A stretch of DNA of 64,000 nucleotides from Pseudomonas sp. NCCP-436 (GTDB taxonomy: Bacteria; Pseudomonadota; Gammaproteobacteria; Pseudomonadales; Pseudomonadaceae): contig NZ_BPLZ01000001.1 of NCBI RefSeq assembly GCF_019656335.1, forward strand, positions 310,001 to 374,000. The letters are read 5' to 3'. The notes below the pieces were generated by a model. It was not told the origin of the DNA, did not search any database, and was given only the letters and a program-made list of their open reading frames with translations. Positions 45,710-61,151 of this stretch are shown one piece after another; position 1 is the first letter of the stretch, and each line of letters opens with the position of its first letter. Position numbers and translations under genes: made by a program.

Positions 45710-45718
45710 AGGAGCGCG

Positions 45719-46627
45719 GTGGCTGCCTGCAGCCGCCGCTACATGGCCATGACCCAGGGCGAAGGTATGCAGTCAGCGGGTGTGTGGGCCTTGCGCCCTG
45801 TGGCAGATATGTCGCAAGCCGATTTCCACGACTGGCAGACGTTGCTCGAGGCGCGTACCGGGGTGGTGATCAGCGAGCGTCGTCGCTCCTTTCTGCAGAC
45901 CAACCTGAGCGCACGAATGCGCGAACTGGGCGTGAACGATTATGCCAGCTACTACCGCCAGGTCATCCATGGGCCGCGTGGTGCGGTGGAGTGGACGACT
46001 CTGCTCGATCGCCTGACGGTGCAGGAAACCCGCTTCTTTCGCCATCTGCCATCCTTCGAGGTGCTGGGACAGTACTTGCGGTTACGAGTGGCGCGGGGGC
46101 TGGGCAAACCATTGGAGTTGTGGAGCGTAGGTTGTTCCAGTGGTGAGGAGGCGTACTCCCTGGCGATCATGGCCGCCGAGGCCCTCAGCGGCAGTGAGAC
46201 GCCCGAACGCTTTGCGGTGACTGCTACCGATATCAGCCAGGCGGCGCTGAGCAAGGCGCGCGCGGGCTGCTACTCGGAGCGACGCATGGAGCAGGTCGGA
46301 GCACAGTGGCGCGAGCGCTACTTCCTCATGCAGCCCGACGGAAGCTTCAAAGTAGTACCGAGCCTGGCGGAGCGAGTGTGCTGTGCCCGGCTCAATGTGC
46401 TGGAGTTGGCCAAGGCGCCGATGTCCGGCATGGATGTGATTTTCTGTCAGAACTTGCTGATCTATTTCCGCCGCTGGCGTCGCCGCGACATCCTCAACTG
46501 CCTGGCTGAAAGGCTGGCGCCGGGTGGACTGCTGGTGGTGGGTGTAGGCGAAATGGTCGGTTGGCAGCATCCGGAGCTGGAGCCGGTGCCCGACGAGCGA
46601 GTACTGGCGTTTACCCGCAAGGGATAA
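45719..46627 (+). CDS. pilK: PilK, CheR-like methyltransferase
   Basis: A CheR-type SAM-dependent methyltransferase predicted to methylate PilJ. SAM motif: LELWSVGCSSGEEAYSLAIMAAEAL. Other CheR features are TVQETRFFRHLPSFEVL before it, FAVTATDISQAALSKARAGCYSERRM, and MDVIFCQNLLIYF, followed by GGLLVVGVGEM. Three starts are possible: GTG 45719 behind AAGGAG (spacing short, 4 bases), ATG 45743 and ATG 45767. The ribosome-binding site favours the first, giving 302 residues. It lies 9 bases after pilJ. In P. aeruginosa PilK is dispensable for twitching. Confidence 0.92.
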   Translation: MAACSRRYMAMTQGEGMQSAGVWALRPVADMSQADFHDWQTLLEARTGVVISERRRSFLQTNLSARMRELGVNDYASYYRQVIHGPRGAVEWTTLLDRLTVQETRFFRHLPSFEVLGQYLRLRVARGLGKPLELWSVGCSSGEEAYSLAIMAAEALSGSETPERFAVTATDISQAALSKARAGCYSERRMEQVGAQWRERYFLMQPDGSFKVVPSLAERVCCARLNVLELAKAPMSGMDVIFCQNLLIYFRRWRRRDILNCLAERLAPGGLLVVGVGEMVGWQHPELEPVPDERVLAFTRKG

Positions 46628-46652
46628 GGCCAAGTTTATGAGTGGAGTGGCT

Positions 46653-53935
<7,283 letters not shown>

Positions 53936-53939
<4 letters not shown>

Positions 53940-54955
53940 CAGAGAAATCCTCGGCACGCATTGCAGTGATCGCCGACACCTCGTTGCAGCGCCATGTGCT
54001 GCAGCAGGCACTGTCCGGCGGAGGTTATCAGGTGGTGCTCAACAGCGATCCGGCCCGTCTCGAAACTGAGGCCCTCGGCGTTTGTGAACCGGATCTTTGG
54101 CTGGTGGATCTGGCTCAGTCGGAGGACTCACCGTTGGTTGACCACCTGCTGGAGCATGCCAGCGCACCGGTTCTGTTCGGCGAGGGGCATGCTCCGGAAC
54201 GGCATTCGGAGAATTACCCGCGCTGGGAGCGGCGTCTGTTCGGCAAGCTCAAGCGCCTGGTGGGCGATCCCGCCGAGGCCGTAGGGCCGAGCCTTCAAGC
54301 ATTGCTTGACGAAGCGCAGCGGCCTGCACGTTTGGAGCTGCCGCCGGCGCTCGCCGAGACGCCGCTGAAGGCTGGAGAGCCCGCCGAGCGGGTGTGGCTG
54401 CTGGCGGCATCGCTGGGCGGGCCGGCTGCAGTCAAGGAGTTTCTCGATGCATTACCGGGTGGTTTGCCGATCGGCTTTATCTATGCCCAGCATATCGATG
54501 CCAGCTTCGAGTCGCTGTTGCCGCAGGCGGTAGGTCGCCACAGCCAGTGGCACGTTGGCCCGGCGCGACAGGGCGAGCCGGTGCGTTGCGGCGAAGTGGT
54601 GGTCGTTCCCATCGCTCACGAGCTGGCTTTTTCCGAGGATGGCAGCATGCGCATTGCCGGACATGGCTGGCCGGAGCCTTACAGTCCTTCCATTGATCAG
54701 ATGATGCTCAACCTGGCCCAGCAGTTCGGTGACCGGTGCGGGGTGATCGTGTTCAGCGGTATGGGCAGTGATGGTAGTGCTGCTGCCGCCTATGTCAGGC
54801 GTCAGGATGGTGTGATCTGGACGCAGCGTAGCGAAAGCTGTGCCAGCCCAAGCATGCCGGAAAGCCTGCGCGAGGCGGGGTACGCCAGTTTTACTGCCGA
54901 TCCCCGGGAGCTGGCCTTAGCGTTGGTCAACCTGCTTGCCGAACACTGCAGCTGA
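53936..54955 (+). CDS. chpB: ChpB, CheB-like methylesterase
   Basis: A 339-residue methylesterase predicted to demethylate PilJ. The N-terminal ~110 residues are receiver-like (RIAVIADTSLQRHVLQQALSGGGYQVV, then DLWLVDLAQSEDS) but divergent. The C-terminal CheB domain holds the catalytic triad Ser159 (LLAASLGGPAA), His186 (IYAQHIDASFESLL) and Asp279 (FSGMGSDGSAAA). The C-terminal segment CASPSMPESLREAGY is as in CheB. The start overlaps the chpA stop codon by four bases (ATGA). Confidence 0.94.
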
Positions 54956-55019
54956 CGGTGCCAAGACCTGTCGAACCTGTACGAAAAGCGCTTGAGCGCA
55001 GTTATCAGAGGATGTTTCC

Positions 55020-55490
55020 ATGAGCCAAGCCGTCGCCACACAGAACAGTGCAGCCAGCCTGACCGGGCTGCTGGTGCCGCTGGCGGATCGCACCCTACTG
55101 CTGCCGAACGTGGCCCTGGCCGAATTGATTCCCTATCGCTCTGCGCAGCTCAGTGAGGGCACTCCGGACTGGTTTCTGGGGCAGATCGCCTGGCGTGATC
55201 TGAGCCTGCCGCTGCTTTCATTCGAGGCCGCCAGTGGCGGTCAGGCGCAGGTTTCGGGCAGCTCCCGTGTGGCGGTGCTTAACGCCTTGGGTGGTCGTTC
55301 GCAGGTCAAATTCATCGCTTTGCTGATCCAGGGTATCCCGCGTTCTTTGAAAGTTGCCAGCGATCTGCCGGCGGCGACAGTAGACCTGGCGCCATTGGAG
55401 CTGGCCGCTGCCCGGGTTGGTGAGGATGTGGTGCGAATTCCGGATCTGGTCGGCTTGGAGCAACGGCTGGCCGATGCCGGACTGATCTGA
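55020..55490 (+). CDS. chpC: ChpC, CheW-like protein
   Basis: A 156-residue CheW-domain protein (GLLVPLADRTLLLPNVALAELIPYRS and WFLGQIAWRDLSLPLLSFE), last gene of the operon. ChpC is thought to link other receptors to ChpA in P. aeruginosa. Start ATG 55020 follows AGAGGATGTTTCC. It lies 64 bases after chpB and is closed by a perfect 14-bp terminator. The P. aeruginosa neighbours chpD and chpE are absent; the next gene here faces the other way. Confidence 0.9.
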   Translation: MSQAVATQNSAASLTGLLVPLADRTLLLPNVALAELIPYRSAQLSEGTPDWFLGQIAWRDLSLPLLSFEAASGGQAQVSGSSRVAVLNALGGRSQVKFIALLIQGIPRSLKVASDLPAATVDLAPLELAAARVGEDVVRIPDLVGLEQRLADAGLI

Positions 55491-55592
55491 GCCTGGTCTG
55501 TCTCGCCCATGTATCGTGCTTATTGACTAATCAGGCCGGCTCTGTCCTGCCTGTATGAAGTCCTCTTCGTACATCTGAACCTGAAAAACACG

Positions 55593-55623
55593 AAACCCTG
55601 CGAGGTGATACCTCGCAGGGTTT
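55593..55623. terminator. Strong bidirectional terminator between chpC and the AGCS symporter gene
   Basis: A perfect 14-bp stem (AAACCCTGCGAGGT with ACCTCGCAGGGTTT) and a 3-base loop GAT. On the minus strand it is followed by TTTCGTGTTTTTCAG, a good T-tract; on the plus strand the stem itself ends in TTT. It lies between convergent stop codons at 55490 and 55670. Confidence 0.93.
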
Positions 55624-55669
55624 CGCTTGGCCCCTGGGCGGGGCCTTTCAATGCGCAGAGTAAGGAGAA

Positions 55670-57166
55670 TCAGCGCTGGGGCTGTGTACCCTTCTTGGAC
55701 GCCAGCTTGTCGTTTTGTTCGGCCAGCTGTTTGACGACGCTTTCGTCAAGCCAGTAGTCGGCATTCTTGATGCCAAGCTTTTCCGGATGGAAGACCGGAT
55801 CTTTGCCTTCGTCCAGTTGCTGCTCGTAGTCCTTTAGGCACTTGTAGGCGACCTTGTGCATGAGCAGGATGGCGATGATGTTCAGCCAGGCCATCAGACC
55901 TACACCGAGGTCGCCCAGATCCCAGGCGAAGGTGGCAGTATGCACGGTACCGTAGACGGTGGCCGCGATGATACCGATCTTTAGCAGCAGGACGAGGATG
56001 GGGCGTTTCACCTTGCGGTTGATGTAGGCGATGTTGGTTTCAGCGATGTAGTAGTACGCCAGAATGGTGGTGAAGGCGAAGAAGAACAGTGCCAAGGCTA
56101 CGAAGGCGTTGCCGAAGCCGGGCATCATGTTTTCCATCGCGGTCTGCACGTAGCCTGGGCCTGCGGCAACACCGGCGATACCGGTGAACAGCGCACTGCC
56201 ATCAGGCGCCTGTACATTGTACTGGCCGGTGATCAGCAGCATGAAGGCGGTGGCGGAGCAGACGAACAGGGTGTCGATATAGACCGAGAAGCCTTGAACA
56301 AGACCTTGCTTGGCCGGGTGGCTGACAGCAGCTGCCGACGACGCATGAGGGCCGGTGCCCTGACCCGCTTCGTTGGAATAAACGCCACGCTTGACACCCC
56401 ACTGGATGGCCATGCCGACGATGGCACCAAAGCCGGCTTCGAGGCCGAAGGCGCTTTTGATGATCAGCATCACCACTTCCGGCAGTTTCTCGATGTTCAG
56501 CAGAATGATCACCAAAGCCACCATGATGTAGCCCAGTGCCATGAACGGTACGACTACCTGGGTGAAGTGCGCGATACGCTTGACACCGCCGAAGATGATC
56601 AGACCGATCAGCACGGCCAGTACGGCTGCCGTCACGTTCGGATCGATGCCGAAGGCGGTGTTGACGCTAGAGGCGATCGAGTTGGCCTGTACGCCCGGCA
56701 GCAGCAGGCCGCAGGCGAACACTGTGACGACAGCAAACAGCCAGGCATACCACTTCAGCCCGAGACCGCGCTCGATGTAGAAGGCCGGGCCACCACGGTA
56801 CTCACCGTTGAGCTTTTCCTTGTATACCTGACCGAGGGTGGATTCGACGAAGGCCGAGCTGGCGCCGAGGAAGGCTACCATCCACATCCAGAATACGGCG
56901 CCCGGACCACCGAAGGTGATCGCGGTGGCTACACCGGCGATGTTGCCGGTACCGACGCGACCGGCGAGGGTCATGGTCAGAGCCTGGAAGGAGGTGATGC
57001 CGTGTTCATCGGTCTTGCCGGTGAACATCAGGCGAATCATTTCCTTGAAGTGGCGAACCTGGAGGAAGCGTCCGCGCAGGGAGAAGTAGAGACCAACGCC
57101 GAGACACAAATAAATCAGCGCCGAGCTCCAGACCAGACCGTTCAAGGTCGAGACGAGTTCGTTCAT
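55670..57166 (-). CDS. Sodium:alanine/glycine symporter (AGCS family)
   Basis: A 498-residue AGCS (AlsT/DagA/YaaJ) transporter with about eleven transmembrane helices, importing alanine or glycine with Na+. Signature segments: LSTLNGLVWSSALIYLCLGVGLYFSL start, QALTMTLAGRVGTGNIAGVATAITFGGPGAVFWMW, KRGVYSNEAGQGTGPHASSAAAVSHPAKQGL, and FFFAFTTILAYYYIAETNIAY. These match the family closely. The C-terminal ~55 residues are hydrophilic (EKLGIKNADYWLDESVVKQLAEQNDKLASKKG). The gene follows rsmE on the same strand after 211 bases and is closed by the 55593 terminator. Start after AGGAGCAATGC. Confidence 0.94.
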   Translation of the reverse strand: MNELVSTLNGLVWSSALIYLCLGVGLYFSLRGRFLQVRHFKEMIRLMFTGKTDEHGITSFQALTMTLAGRVGTGNIAGVATAITFGGPGAVFWMWMVAFLGASSAFVESTLGQVYKEKLNGEYRGGPAFYIERGLGLKWYAWLFAVVTVFACGLLLPGVQANSIASSVNTAFGIDPNVTAAVLAVLIGLIIFGGVKRIAHFTQVVVPFMALGYIMVALVIILLNIEKLPEVVMLIIKSAFGLEAGFGAIVGMAIQWGVKRGVYSNEAGQGTGPHASSAAAVSHPAKQGLVQGFSVYIDTLFVCSATAFMLLITGQYNVQAPDGSALFTGIAGVAAGPGYVQTAMENMMPGFGNAFVALALFFFAFTTILAYYYIAETNIAYINRKVKRPILVLLLKIGIIAATVYGTVHTATFAWDLGDLGVGLMAWLNIIAILLMHKVAYKCLKDYEQQLDEGKDPVFHPEKLGIKNADYWLDESVVKQLAEQNDKLASKKGTQPQR

Positions 57167-57377
57167 GCATTGCTCCTGGGCATCAGCTTGCCTTTTGGGC
57201 GTGGCTTGGGCCCTTGATTGTTATTGGAAGAGGAACGACGCATTGGGGGCGTCGGCCTCGGACGGGCACGGATGCTGGTTGAGTAGGCGATGCCCGCAGG
57301 CGTTGAGCATGACAAAGCTAGCTGCTTTTGCAATTTCACCAAGTCGCATTTTGTTACGTCTTTGCGACATTTTTCTT

Positions 57378-58097
57378 CTAAAGGTCGCCCCATAGAAGCT
57401 GAACGACGCTAAGAGCCACTACCGGTGCGGTTTCCGTACGGAGAATTCGTGGTCCTAGGCTTGCCGGTAGGAACTCCAATTGCCCGGCACGCGCCACTTC
57501 GTCATCGCTCAGGCCGCCCTCCGGGCCAATCAGTACGGCCAGCGAACGTGGCGGCGTATGCTGCTGCAGCGGGGTGGCTACCGGGTGCAGCACCAGTTTC
57601 AGATCGGCCTGAACCTGCTGCAGCCAGGCGTCCAGCTCCAGAGGCGGATGGATCAGCGGCAGCACCGAGCGCCCGCACTGTTCACAGGCGCTGATGGCTA
57701 CCTGGCGCCAGTGGGCCAGGCGCTTGTCGGCGCGTTCATCCTTCAGGCGTACTTCGCAGCGTGCCGAGATGATTGGGGTGATTTCGCTGACACCGAGCTC
57801 CGTGGCTTTCTGGATCGCCCAGTCCATGCGCTCGCCGCGTGAAAGACCCTGGCCAAGATGGATGCGCAGCGGCGACTCCGCCAGACCGGCGATACATTCG
57901 CGCAGCTCGACGCGCACGCTTTTCTTGCCCACATCGATCAGCTCGCCCAGGTATTCCTGACCACTGCCGTCGAACAGCTGCACGGCATCGCCCGCTGCAT
58001 GGCGCAGTACACGGCCGATGTAATGGGCCTGTGCCTCGGGCAGCTCATGCTGACCGAGAGAGAGTGGGGCATCGATGAAGAAGCGGGACAGGCGCAT
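57378..58097 (-). CDS. rsmE: 16S rRNA (uracil-1498-N3)-methyltransferase RsmE
   Basis: A 239-residue SPOUT-fold enzyme that methylates U1498 of 16S rRNA in assembled small subunits. The N-terminal RNA-binding domain begins MRLSRFFIDAPLSLGQ and has QAHYIGRVLRHAAGDAVQLFDG. The C-terminal knot domain has LAVLIGPEGGLSDDEVA and FLPASLGPRILRTETAPVVAL, the SAM-binding signatures. Length is normal. It lies 58 bases after bioA on the same strand, an order that I recall from P. aeruginosa, where rsmE and bioA are also neighbours. Confidence 0.96.
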   Translation of the reverse strand: MRLSRFFIDAPLSLGQHELPEAQAHYIGRVLRHAAGDAVQLFDGSGQEYLGELIDVGKKSVRVELRECIAGLAESPLRIHLGQGLSRGERMDWAIQKATELGVSEITPIISARCEVRLKDERADKRLAHWRQVAISACEQCGRSVLPLIHPPLELDAWLQQVQADLKLVLHPVATPLQQHTPPRSLAVLIGPEGGLSDDEVARAGQLEFLPASLGPRILRTETAPVVALSVVQLLWGDL

Positions 58098-58155
58098 GGC
58101 TTACCAACCTTGAACAGAGGCGCGGATTCTAGCTGCAGAGGCCGCGTGGTGCATC

Positions 58156-59562
58156 TCAGCCCGGATCGCGATGATCCGGATAGTGGCTGTTATTCACCGC
58201 CACGCTGACCGATTCGCGGGTGGCGATGTCGATGCCCTCGCCAGCCACTTCAGCGAGGAAGTCGATCTGCTCCGGGCTGATCACATAGGGCGGCAGGAAG
58301 TACACCACGCTGCCCAGAGGACGCAGCAGCGCGCCGCGCTCCAGCGCGTGCTGGTAGACGCGCAGGCCGCGCCGCTCCTGCCAGGGGTAGGGCGTTTTGC
58401 CGGCCTTGTCCTGCACCATCTCGATGGCCAGAGCCATGCCGGTTTGGCGTACTTCGGCCACATGCGGATGATCCTTCAGGTGTTCGGTGGCGCTGGCCAT
58501 GCGTGCGGCCAGGGCCCTGTTCTTCTCGATGACGTCGTCGTCACGGAAGATGTCCAGGGTCGCCAGTGCGGCGGCGCAGGCCAGCGGATTGCCGGTATAG
58601 GTGTGCGAGTGGAGAAAGGCGCGCAGGGTGGCGTAGTCGTCGTAGAAGGCCGCGTAGATCTCGTTTGTAGTGAGCACGGCAGCCATCGGCAGGTAGCCGC
58701 CGGTCAGCGCCTTGGATAGCACCAGGAAGTCTGGGGTGATGCCGGCCTGCTCGCAGGCGAACATACTGCCGGTACGGCCGAAGCCGACGGCGATCTCGTC
58801 GTGGATCAGGTGTACGCCGTAGCGGTCGCAGGCTTCGCGCAGCAGTTTGAGGTAGACCGGATGGTACATGCGCATGCCGCCAGCACCCTGGATCAGCGGT
58901 TCGACGATGACCGCAGCGATCTCGTCGGCATGTTCGACCAGACACTGCTCCATGTGTGAGAACATCGTGCGTGAGTGTTCCTCCCAACTGACCCCTTCCG
59001 GGCGCAGGTAGCAGTCCGGACTGGGTACTTTCAGAGTGTCGAGCAGCAGAGCACGGTAGGTGTCGGTGAACAGTGCCACATCGCCCACGCTCATGGCTGC
59101 CACGGTCTCACCGTGGTAGCTGTTGCTGAGGGTAACGAAGCGTTTCTTTTCTGGCCGGCCGTTGTTGAGCCAGTAGTGGAAGCTCATTTTCAGCGCCACT
59201 TCAATGCCCGAAGAGCCATTGTCGGCGTAGAACACCTTGTTCAGGCCGGGCGGGGTGATCTGCACCAGGCGCTCGGACAGCTCCACCACCGGCTCATGGG
59301 TGAAGCCGGCCAGCATGACGTGTTCAAGGCTCTCCAGCTGTTCGCGGACGCGCGCATTGATGCGTGGATTGGCGTGGCCGAAGACATTGACCCACCAGGA
59401 GCTGACGGCATCGAGGTAGCGGCGGCCGTCAAAATCCTCCAGCCAGACCCCGGAGGCCCGACGGATCGGCACCAGTGGCAGGCGCTCGTGATCCTTCATC
59501 TGGGTGCAGGGATGCCAGAGCACTTCGAGGTCGCGCTGCATCCAGTGGTCATTGAGGCTCAT
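58156..59562 (-). CDS. bioA: Adenosylmethionine-8-amino-7-oxononanoate aminotransferase
   Basis: Makes 7,8-diaminopelargonic acid in biotin synthesis, using SAM as amino donor. A 468-residue class III PLP enzyme: HPCTQMKDHERLPLVPI and RYLDAVSSWWVNVFGHANP at the start, FYADNGSSGIEVALKM for PLP phosphate binding, SNSYHGETVAAMSVG, the LIHDEIAVGFGRTGSMFACE metal/PLP Asp region, and the Schiff-base Lys in FLVLSKALTGGYLPMAAV. The last ~20 residues after the family end look variable. It is not linked to bioBFHCD here. Divergent from the cytochrome b561 gene. Confidence 0.95.
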   Translation of the reverse strand: MSLNDHWMQRDLEVLWHPCTQMKDHERLPLVPIRRASGVWLEDFDGRRYLDAVSSWWVNVFGHANPRINARVREQLESLEHVMLAGFTHEPVVELSERLVQITPPGLNKVFYADNGSSGIEVALKMSFHYWLNNGRPEKKRFVTLSNSYHGETVAAMSVGDVALFTDTYRALLLDTLKVPSPDCYLRPEGVSWEEHSRTMFSHMEQCLVEHADEIAAVIVEPLIQGAGGMRMYHPVYLKLLREACDRYGVHLIHDEIAVGFGRTGSMFACEQAGITPDFLVLSKALTGGYLPMAAVLTTNEIYAAFYDDYATLRAFLHSHTYTGNPLACAAALATLDIFRDDDVIEKNRALAARMASATEHLKDHPHVAEVRQTGMALAIEMVQDKAGKTPYPWQERRGLRVYQHALERGALLRPLGSVVYFLPPYVISPEQIDFLAEVAGEGIDIATRESVSVAVNNSHYPDHRDPG

Positions 59563-59887
59563 AGATGCTCTCTCCCGGTTGGCGGATCAATAGCTTCGGT
59601 TCTGCGACGTCGTCCATCAAGTCCGTATCACAGCCCGTCGGAGGTTCTGCCTTGCCGGACAAATCGTAACTTATTGCTGCAAAGGCGGAACTTGTCGGTC
59701 ACTCGCAGTCTTAACCAGTCTGCGCCTAATGCCGTTTCGCTTGGGCGCTGTCGGTAAAGACCCGGGCAGGTCGACTGGGAAATGGACGAGAGATCTGTTT
59801 TTTAGATTATTTATAGCGAAATTTTCTGCTTTAAACCGATAGGTTTGACGTTAGTCTTGTCCAATCACTTGGTAACGGAAGTTTTTC
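59563..59887. promoter_or_regulatory. Divergent intergenic region between bioA and the cytochrome b561 gene, with an AT-rich promoter-like stretch
   Basis: About 325 bases with no gene. From 59795 to 59835 the sequence is strikingly AT-rich (tttttagattatttatagcgaaattttctgcttt) for this genome. An inverted repeat AAACC-GATA-GGTTT (59833-59846) follows, about 40 bases before the cytochrome b561 ATG. It is a plausible operator; the regulator is unknown. The bioA-side half shows no recognisable BirA or BioR box. Confidence 0.48.
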
Positions 59888-60433
59888 ATGCAATGGCGTA
59901 ATACCCCGGCACGTTATGGTCTGGTCAGCATCACTCTGCACTGGTTGGCGGCGTTGGCTGTATTTGGCCTGTTCGCTCTTGGCTACTGGATGGTCGGGTT
60001 GAGCTACTACGATCCCTGGCGTCAGACCGCCCCGGATCTGCACAAGAGCATCGGTCTCCTGCTGTTCGCGCTTATGTTGCTGCGAGTGCTGTGGCGTCTG
60101 TTCAACCCGACGCCGATGGCTCTGGCCAGTCACGGCCGGCTCACTCGGCTGGCCTCTAAACTGGGGCACGGCGTACTTTATCTGGGGCTGTTCGGAGTGA
60201 TGATCTCCGGCTACCTGATTTCCACTGCTGACGGCCGCGGCATCGAGGTGTTCGGTCTATTCAGCGTGCCGGCGACTGTCACGGATATTCCCCGTCAGGA
60301 AGATATCGCCGGCGCCGTCCATCAGTACCTGGCATGGGGCTTGGTGATTCTTGCCGGCCTGCATGCGCTGGCAGCGTTCAAACACCACTTTTTCGATCGC
60401 GACAACACCCTGTTGCGTATGTTCGGGCGCTGA
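59888..60433 (+). CDS. Cytochrome b561 (CybB family)
   Basis: A 181-residue four-helix inner-membrane di-heme cytochrome of the YodB/CybB family, which oxidises quinol and moves electrons to superoxide or other acceptors. Heme-ligand histidines are at the expected positions: [19 protein letters not shown] (helix 1), [21 protein letters not shown] (helix 2), and [35 protein letters not shown] (helix 4). Start ATG 59888 follows AACGGAAGTTTTTC. It is followed 56 bases later by the yceI gene, a common pairing. Confidence 0.92.
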   Translation: MQWRNTPARYGLVSITLHWLAALAVFGLFALGYWMVGLSYYDPWRQTAPDLHKSIGLLLFALMLLRVLWRLFNPTPMALASHGRLTRLASKLGHGVLYLGLFGVMISGYLISTADGRGIEVFGLFSVPATVTDIPRQEDIAGAVHQYLAWGLVILAGLHALAAFKHHFFDRDNTLLRMFGR

Positions 60434-60489
60434 AGACTCACCACCGGGCGGATGCCCATCAAGATCGACAACCTCGCAAGGAGAACACC

Positions 60490-61065
60490 ATGTTGAAGAA
60501 AGCACTCGCTGCACTGGTTCTGGGTTCCGCACTGATCGGCGGACAGGCCATGGCGGCCGATTACGTCATCGACAAGCAGGGTCAGCACGCCTTCGTCAAT
60601 TTCAAGATCAGCCACCTGGGTTACAGTTGGCTGTATGGCACCTTCAAGGACTTCGACGGCAAGTTCAGCTTTGACGCTGCCAAACCTGAAGCCAGCTCGG
60701 TCAGCGTGACCCTGAAGACCGCCAGCGTCGATACCAACCATGCCGAGCGTGACAAGCACATCCGTAGCGCCGATTTCCTCAACGTGGACAAGCATGGCAC
60801 TGCTACCTTTGAATCCACCTCGGTCAAGTCCACTGGTGAAGGCACTGCCGACATTACCGGTAATCTGACTCTCAATGGAGTTACCAAACCGGTAGTCATC
60901 GCCGCCAAGTTCATCGGCGAAGGCAAGGATCCGTGGGGTGGCTACCGTGCCGGTTTCGAAGGTACCACCACGCTGACGTTGAAGGACTTCGACATCAAGT
61001 CGAACCTCGGTCCGGCATCGGAGACGGTCGAGCTGATTATCTCGGTGGAAGGCATTCGCCAGTAA
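60490..61065 (+). CDS. YceI family periplasmic lipid-binding protein
   Basis: A 191-residue periplasmic protein of the YceI lipocalin-like family, which binds polyisoprenoid lipids. ATG 60490 follows CAAGGAGAACACC. The signal peptide is [18 protein letters not shown]. Family motifs: [33 protein letters not shown] in outline, [49 protein letters not shown] and [22 protein letters not shown]. In P. aeruginosa the orthologue position is PA0423 (PasP, described as a secreted protease); I cannot confirm that activity from sequence. It forms a unit with the cytochrome b561 gene and is closed by a perfect 17-bp terminator. Confidence 0.94.
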   Translation: MLKKALAALVLGSALIGGQAMAADYVIDKQGQHAFVNFKISHLGYSWLYGTFKDFDGKFSFDAAKPEASSVSVTLKTASVDTNHAERDKHIRSADFLNVDKHGTATFESTSVKSTGEGTADITGNLTLNGVTKPVVIAAKFIGEGKDPWGGYRAGFEGTTTLTLKDFDIKSNLGPASETVELIISVEGIRQ

Positions 61066-61103
61066 GCACGCAGTGACTCTGGCGAGCCCAGAGCCCGCTG
61101 GAA

Positions 61104-61141
61104 AAACCAAAACGCCGCCCCAGTGGGCGGCGTTTTGGTTT
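61104..61141. terminator. Strong bidirectional terminator between yceI and rhlE
   Basis: A perfect 17-bp stem (AAACCAAAACGCCGCCC with GGGCGGCGTTTTGGTTT) with loop CAGT, between convergent stop codons at 61065 and 61152. The A/T-rich outer half gives a T-tract in both directions, the classical symmetric terminator. Confidence 0.95.
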
Positions 61142-61151
61142 ACAGGACAGC

